DNA of 32,433 nucleotides from Planctomycetaceae bacterium (lineage in GTDB: Bacteria; Planctomycetota; Phycisphaerae; Phycisphaerales; SM1A02): positions 1-32,433 of the forward strand of contig JAJTGL010000042.1 of the NCBI GenBank assembly GCA_021297795.1, in the 5' to 3' direction. The notes below the pieces were generated by a model that searched no databases, was not told the origin of the DNA, and saw only the letters and a list, made by a program, of their open reading frames with translations. Positions 28,299 to 32,433 of the stretch are shown piece by piece. The position numbers and the translations under genes were made by a program. Each line of letters starts with the position of its first letter. Position 1 is the stretch's first letter.

Positions 28299-28307
28299 CT
28301 CGGCCCC

Positions 28308-29267
28308 ATGACCGCTTCCGCCGCCGCCGGACACGCAGCCTCGACCCCGCCGACGAAATCCGCCTTCCATGCGGGCGACTTCCTCGTCGAGCGGATCGCC
28401 CGCATCGGCAGCGCCACCTGCGTGGGCCTCGACCCGGTGGTCGATCGCCTGCCCGACGCGCTGCGCCCGGCGCAGGGCCATGATCCCGCCCTCGACGCCA
28501 CCCACGACGTCGCCCACGATGCCGCCACCTGCGCCGCCGCGATCGAACGCTTCTCACTTGGCGTGATCGACGCGGTCGCCACCCACGCCGCCGCTGTCAA
28601 GATCCAGGCCGCCTGCTACGAGCGCTACGGGCCCGAGGGCTACGCCGCCATGTGGCGCGTGCTCGCCGCGGCGCGCGCATCGGGCCTCGCCGTCGTCCTC
28701 GACTTCAAGCGCGGCGACATCGGAATCTCGGCTGAGCACTATGCGGCCAGCGCCCGCGCCGCCGGCGCCCACTGGACGACCGTAAGCCCCTATCTCGGCG
28801 CCGATGGCATCCTGCCGTTTCTCGCCGAAGGTCACGGCGCCTTCGCGCTTGTCCGCACCAGCAACCCCTCGGGCGACGCGCTGCAGGTGCAGCCGATGGC
28901 CGATGGACAATCGCTTGCGCTGCGCGTTGCGCGCATGGTCGATGAACTCGGGCGCGCGAGCGTGGGTGCCTCGGGCTACTCGACGCTCGGCGCCGTCGTT
29001 GGCGCCACCAAGCGTGACGAGATCGCGGCGCTGCGCGCGGCGATGCCGCACACGATCTTCCTCGTCCCGGGCTACGGCGCGCAGGGGGGCACCGCCGACG
29101 ATGTGCGCGCGTGCTTCAACCGCGGCGAACGCGGCAGCACCGGCGCCCTCATCACCGCGAGCCGCTCGGTGATCTATCCGAAGGCCGCAGTCGGCACCTC
29201 GTGGGACACCGCCATTCGCGACGCCGCGCGCGTCTTCGCCGACGAGATCCGCGCGATCGCAGGCTGA
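28308..29267 (+). CDS. pyrF: Orotidine 5'-phosphate decarboxylase, type 2
   Basis: PyrF decarboxylates OMP to UMP, the last step of UMP synthesis. The 319-residue protein has the type 2 hallmarks: SATCVGLDPVVDRLPDAL near the start, AVKIQAACYERYGPEGYAAM, the catalytic VVLDFKRGDIGISAEHYA with Asp and Lys, TVSPYLGADGILPFL, VRTSNPSGDALQ and the C-terminal FLVPGYGAQGGTADD followed by ASRSVIYP. Length fits type 2 (270-310), slightly long because of the Ala-rich N-terminus. The ATG at 28308 directly follows the TACACT hexamer; an in-frame upstream start at 28245 would include that promoter. The next gene starts 56 nt later on the same strand. Confidence 0.95.
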   Translation: MTASAAAGHAASTPPTKSAFHAGDFLVERIARIGSATCVGLDPVVDRLPDALRPAQGHDPALDATHDVAHDAATCAAAIERFSLGVIDAVATHAAAVKIQAACYERYGPEGYAAMWRVLAAARASGLAVVLDFKRGDIGISAEHYAASARAAGAHWTTVSPYLGADGILPFLAEGHGAFALVRTSNPSGDALQVQPMADGQSLALRVARMVDELGRASVGASGYSTLGAVVGATKRDEIAALRAAMPHTIFLVPGYGAQGGTADDVRACFNRGERGSTGALITASRSVIYPKAAVGTSWDTAIRDAARVFADEIRAIAG

Positions 29268-29323
29268 ACCCCTCGGCAATCCTCGAAGTCCTCGCACGCT
29301 CCACCGTCCCCGACGCCTCCACC

Positions 29324-30886
29324 ATGTCGCCGAAGAGCCTCATCCTTCCCCTCGTCCTCGTCGCGCTCGCCGCGCTGCCGCTTGCGATGCGCGAGTCGGG
29401 CGAATCCTCGAACGAGGGCGGCAAGCGCGTCATCATCTACACGCCGCACAACGAGCAGATCCGCAGCGAGTTCGGCCGCGCGTTCGCCTCATGGCACCAG
29501 CGCCAGTACGGCGAGCCGGCGGAAGTCGTATGGAACACGCCCGGCGGCACCAGCGAGATCCGCCGCATCCTCGAGGCGAACGCCGAGGCCGCGCTGCGCG
29601 ACAACCGTCCGATCGGCGGCAACGCCGACCTCGTCTTCGGCGGCGGCAGCTACGAGTACGGACAACTGAAGCGCGAACTCACCGTGACCGATGGCGATGC
29701 GAAGCGCACTGGCCGCGTGCTTGAGAAGGTCGCGTTCGATCCCGCGTGGCTTGCGGAAACCTACGGCGAGAACGTCGTTGGCGACAACACGCTCTACGAC
29801 CCCGAGGGCTACTGGTTTGGCGCCGCGCTCTCGGGTTTCGGCATCGTCTACAACCGCGACAACCTGCGCGCGCTCGGTCTCCCCGAACCCACGCGCTGGG
29901 AAGACCTCGCCGACGCGCGCCTCGCCGGCGCGGTCACGCTCGTCAATCCGTCGCAGTCGGGTTCGGTCACCACCGCGCTCGAGGCGATCATCCAGCGACT
30001 CGGTTGGAAGAAGGGCTGGCAGATCATCCACCGGATGAGCGCGAACGCCCGCAGCGTGGCGTCGAGCGCGCCGAAGGTCCCGCTCGATGTGAGTTCAGGC
30101 GATAGCGCCGCGGGTCCGTGCATCGACTTCTACGGTCGCTACCAGGCGCAGGCGATTCGCGACGCGGGCGACCCGGACCGCCTCGGCTACATCGATCCGA
30201 AGGGCGAGACGGTGATCGACCCCGATCCGATCGCGCTCCTCTCGAACGCGCCGCACCGCGAGACCGCCGAGCGCTTCATCCGCTTCGCGCTCTCGGACGA
30301 GGGCCAGGCGCTGTGGCAGTTCCGCGCCGAGAATCGCAAGGATGGCGAGCTCGGCCCCGAGCGCTTCGAGCTGCGCCGCATGCCGATCCGCCGCGATTTC
30401 ATCGCGCGCAAGCGGGCGGACTTCATCGATGACGTCGACCCGTTCTCGCTCGCAAGCGCCGTGCCCGACCAGGACCGGAACGCCCGCGCCTTCATCGCTC
30501 CGCTCTTCAGCGCGATGTGCGCCGATCGCCGCGACGAGCTGGCGCGCGCGTGGGACGCGATCCGCACGCATCCGGCGTACCCGCGCGACGGCGCCCTGAA
30601 GTCGTCCCTCGTCACCGCAGACGACGTCACCGACCCGGAGCTCAAGTCGATGCTCGAGAAGTTCGACGCGATGCCCGTGGTCGCCGGGCCCGATGGCGCC
30701 TCGTTCGAGATCGCCACGCGCGAGGGCCGTGCAGCCGTCCGCGATGGCTACCTCAAGGGCAAGTGGAAGGACGCCGGCCTCTGGCCCGCGGGTGCATCGA
30801 GCGCCGACGAACTGCGGCGGCTCTTCGGCCGCTTCTACACGGCGCAGTACGCCGGCATCGCCGCCGCGCGCGCGGGTGATGCATGA
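29324..30886 (+). CDS. Extracellular solute-binding protein (ABC-type, iron-binding-like), orphan
   Basis: The 520-residue protein has an N-terminal hydrophobic segment (LILPLVLVALAALPLAM) that is a signal peptide or membrane anchor. The fold starts with KRVIIYTPHNEQIRSEFGRA, typical of type 2 periplasmic binding proteins related to Fe(3+)-binding SfuA/AfuA. GYWFGAALSGFGIVYNRDNL, the LPEPTRWEDLADARLAGAVT segment, NPSQSGSVTTALEAIIQ and APHRETAERFIRFALSDEGQ follow, all usual in the family. The C-terminal 130 residues exceed the usual 340-residue size and are unexplained. No permease or ATPase gene is adjacent. Its stop overlaps the cinA start as ATGA, so the two are translated together. The ligand cannot be read from the sequence. 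Confidence 0.85.
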   Translation: MSPKSLILPLVLVALAALPLAMRESGESSNEGGKRVIIYTPHNEQIRSEFGRAFASWHQRQYGEPAEVVWNTPGGTSEIRRILEANAEAALRDNRPIGGNADLVFGGGSYEYGQLKRELTVTDGDAKRTGRVLEKVAFDPAWLAETYGENVVGDNTLYDPEGYWFGAALSGFGIVYNRDNLRALGLPEPTRWEDLADARLAGAVTLVNPSQSGSVTTALEAIIQRLGWKKGWQIIHRMSANARSVASSAPKVPLDVSSGDSAAGPCIDFYGRYQAQAIRDAGDPDRLGYIDPKGETVIDPDPIALLSNAPHRETAERFIRFALSDEGQALWQFRAENRKDGELGPERFELRRMPIRRDFIARKRADFIDDVDPFSLASAVPDQDRNARAFIAPLFSAMCADRRDELARAWDAIRTHPAYPRDGALKSSLVTADDVTDPELKSMLEKFDAMPVVAGPDGASFEIATREGRAAVRDGYLKGKWKDAGLWPAGASSADELRRLFGRFYTAQYAGIAAARAGDA

Positions 30887-32181
30887 ACGCAGCCGTCGCG
30901 ATCCTCTCGGTCGGCGACGAACTCGTCCTCGGTCAGATCGAGGATACGAATGCCGCGTGGCTTGCCCGCGCCCTGCAGGCGATCGGCCGCACGCCGGGCG
31001 AGCGGCGCACCGTGGGCGATGATCGCCGCGCGCTGGCCGACGCGCTGCGCGCGCTTGCGTCGACGCACGCCGCCGTCATCCTCACGGGTGGCCTCGGCCC
31101 CACGCTCGACGACCTCACGCGCGAGGCGCTGCTCGATGTTGTCTCGCCGGGCGCCGCGCTTGTCGAGGATGAAGCAGGCGTCGAGCATCTGCGCGGCTGG
31201 TTCGAGAGGCGGGGGCGCCCGATGCCCGCGTCGAACCTTCGTCAGGCGATGCGTCCGCCGGCGGCACGGCTCCTCGCGAACCCGCACGGCACCGCGCCGG
31301 GGATCGCGGCCGAAGCGGGGGCGTGCCGCATCTACTGTCTGCCCGGGCCGCCGAACGAGATGAAGCCGATGTTCGACAACCTTGTCGCGCCCGGCCTTCG
31401 CGACGATGCGAACGTGGTGGCGACCGCGGCGCTGCATTCGATCGGCCTCGGTGAAAGTGCGCTTGCGGAACTCCTCGGCGAACTGATGGTGCGTGGGCGC
31501 GAGCCGTCGGTCGGTACGACCGCAAGCGACGGCATCGTCTCGATCCGCGTGCGCGCGACGGGTGCACCCGACGTGGCGCGCCGCGCACTCGAGGAAACCG
31601 TCGCGCAGTGTCTTTCGCGCGCGGGAAGCGTGGTCTACGGCCGCGACGGCGAGCCGCTCGCGTCGGTCGTCGGCCGCATGCTCGCCGAGCGCAAACTCAC
31701 GATCTCGACCGCGGAGAGCTGCACGGGCGGCATGCTTGGCTCGTTCATCACCGATGTCGCCGGTTCAAGCGCCTGGTATGTGGGCGGCGCCGTCACCTAT
31801 GCGAACGAGCGCAAGATCGTCGATCTCGGCGTCCCAGCGGCGACGATCGAAGCGCACGGCGCGGTGAGCCACGAGACCGCGATCGCGATGGCGCGCGGCG
31901 CACTCGCGCGGTTCGAGACCGACCTTGCGATCGCAACCACCGGCGTCGCCGGGCCGGGCGGCGGAAGCGAGGCGAAGCCCGTCGGCACGGTGTACGTCGC
32001 AGTGGCGCGGCGCGATGGCGACGTCTTCAGCCGGCGCTTTCACTTCCCCGGCGATCGCACCACCGTGCGCCGACGCACCGCGCATCTTGCGCTGGCGTGC
32101 ACGCGCTTCCTGCTCCTGGGCGAGGGCGCGCGGTCGCTTCTCTGGAGCGAGGGGGAGGCTGTGCGTGTCGAGCGTGCGTGA
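30883..32181 (+). CDS. cinA: CinA family nicotinamide-nucleotide amidase
   Basis: The 432-residue protein has the complete two-domain CinA architecture. The N-terminal MoaB/MogA-like domain starts AAVAILSVGDELVLGQIEDT and has ILTGGLGPTLDDLTREAL and LPGPPNEMKPMF. The C-terminal amidase domain (about 265-415) has KLTISTAESCTGGMLGSFIT, VGGAVTYANERKIVDLGVP and ATTGVAGPGGGSEAKPVGTV. In characterised members the C-terminal domain deamidates NMN in NAD recycling and the N-terminal domain is an ADP-ribose pyrophosphatase. It is cytosolic. The start overlaps the preceding stop by 4 nt, and the end overlaps folK by 17 nt, so the three genes form one operon. Confidence 0.94.
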   Translation: MNAAVAILSVGDELVLGQIEDTNAAWLARALQAIGRTPGERRTVGDDRRALADALRALASTHAAVILTGGLGPTLDDLTREALLDVVSPGAALVEDEAGVEHLRGWFERRGRPMPASNLRQAMRPPAARLLANPHGTAPGIAAEAGACRIYCLPGPPNEMKPMFDNLVAPGLRDDANVVATAALHSIGLGESALAELLGELMVRGREPSVGTTASDGIVSIRVRATGAPDVARRALEETVAQCLSRAGSVVYGRDGEPLASVVGRMLAERKLTISTAESCTGGMLGSFITDVAGSSAWYVGGAVTYANERKIVDLGVPAATIEAHGAVSHETAIAMARGALARFETDLAIATTGVAGPGGGSEAKPVGTVYVAVARRDGDVFSRRFHFPGDRTTVRRRTAHLALACTRFLLLGEGARSLLWSEGEAVRVERA

Positions 32182-32433
32182 ACACGCGATCGTCGCGCTT
32201 GGCGCGAATCTCGGCGATCGCCTCGCGACGATGCGCGAGGCGGTCGCGCGCATCGAGGGCCTCCCGGGCACCACGCTCGTCGCCGCGTCGCACACCTTCG
32301 ACACGGCGCCGGTCGGCCCGCCCGATCAGCCTCGCTACCTCAACGCCGCCGTCCTCATCGAGACATCGCTTGCGCCGCGCGCGCTTCTCGGGGCGCTCTT
32401 GGCGATCGAGGCGTCGCTCGGCCGCGCTCGCAG
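32165..32433 (+). CDS. folK: 2-amino-4-hydroxy-6-hydroxymethyldihydropteridine pyrophosphokinase, N-terminal part (cut by window edge)
   Basis: HPPK transfers pyrophosphate from ATP to the pterin in folate synthesis. The 89 visible codons include HAIVALGANLGDRLATMREA, then SHTFDTAPVGPPDQPRYLNA and AVLIETSLAPRALLGALLAI followed by EASLGRAR. These are the HPPK N-terminal motifs (ALG-N-GD, T-P-GP-DQP-YLN and IE-LGR). The ATP-binding half lies beyond the edge. The start is the GTG at 32165, with GGGGGAGG ending 6 nt upstream; this overlaps cinA by 17 nt. A second GTG at 32174 is possible. Frame, motifs and Shine-Dalgarno agree, so the gene is secure although it is truncated here. Confidence 0.93.
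   Translation, partial: MSSVREHAIVALGANLGDRLATMREAVARIEGLPGTTLVAASHTFDTAPVGPPDQPRYLNAAVLIETSLAPRALLGALLAIEASLGRAR

Overview
The window is about two-thirds G+C and tightly packed, and it looks like a chromosomal segment of a planctomycete of the class Phycisphaerae. The main clues are secreted proteins carrying the Cys/Asp-rich 'GC-type' dockerin repeat that ends in a WG-x-CP motif (three loci plus one broken paralogue), a small basic protein typical of the Planctomycetes-Verrucomicrobia-Chlamydiae (PVC) group, FG-GAP/CRTAC1 proteins and SUMF1-domain secreted proteins. No family was confirmed by a database search; all names come from reading the translated sequence.

Layout. 1-1120 (minus): the start of a zincin-like metallopeptidase behind pyrD. 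1243-5611 (minus): two secreted dockerin proteins, an FG-GAP repeat protein and a di-heme oxidoreductase. 6082-8795 (plus): a TPR protein and a CRTAC1/ASPIC protein in one operon. 8855-16415 (minus): greA, a membrane protein, then, in transcription order, a small membrane protein, nth, murC, murB, ddl and ftsQ. This is a short division/cell-wall cluster with no ftsA or ftsZ after ftsQ. 16950-20286 (plus): a TIM-barrel sugar-isomerase-like protein, a membrane-anchored SPOR-like protein, the PVC small basic protein and a class I aminotransferase. 20660-23029 (minus): a small lipoprotein and a metallophosphoesterase. 23959-27163 (plus): tandem secreted dockerin-IPT-SUMF1 paralogues, the second broken by one extra base. 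27785 leftward (minus): a hot-dog thioesterase with an unclear C-terminus. 27830-32433 (plus): a DUF971 protein, pyrF, an orphan solute-binding protein, cinA and the start of folK.

Most genes are housekeeping: pyrimidine synthesis (pyrD, pyrF), peptidoglycan precursors (murC, murB, ddl), division (ftsQ), DNA repair (nth), transcript cleavage (greA), NAD recycling (cinA) and folate (folK). The accessory part is a dockerin-tagged secretome.

The least explained signals are non-coding. (1) A dispersed repeat has a 53-bp palindrome, a 65-68-bp spacer and a 42-bp second palindrome. Two copies fill one divergent intergenic region and a third lies 6.7 kb away in another. (2) A TAnnnT hexamer recurs 6 or 9 nt before the start codon of seven genes, suggesting leaderless transcripts. 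(3) Three GACGTC palindromes sit at exact 11-bp spacing upstream of the di-heme oxidoreductase. (4) A strongly folded intergenic segment near 20.4 kb ends in a minus-strand terminator with no gene in front of it. I saw no rRNA, tRNA, CRISPR array, insertion sequence or prophage gene.
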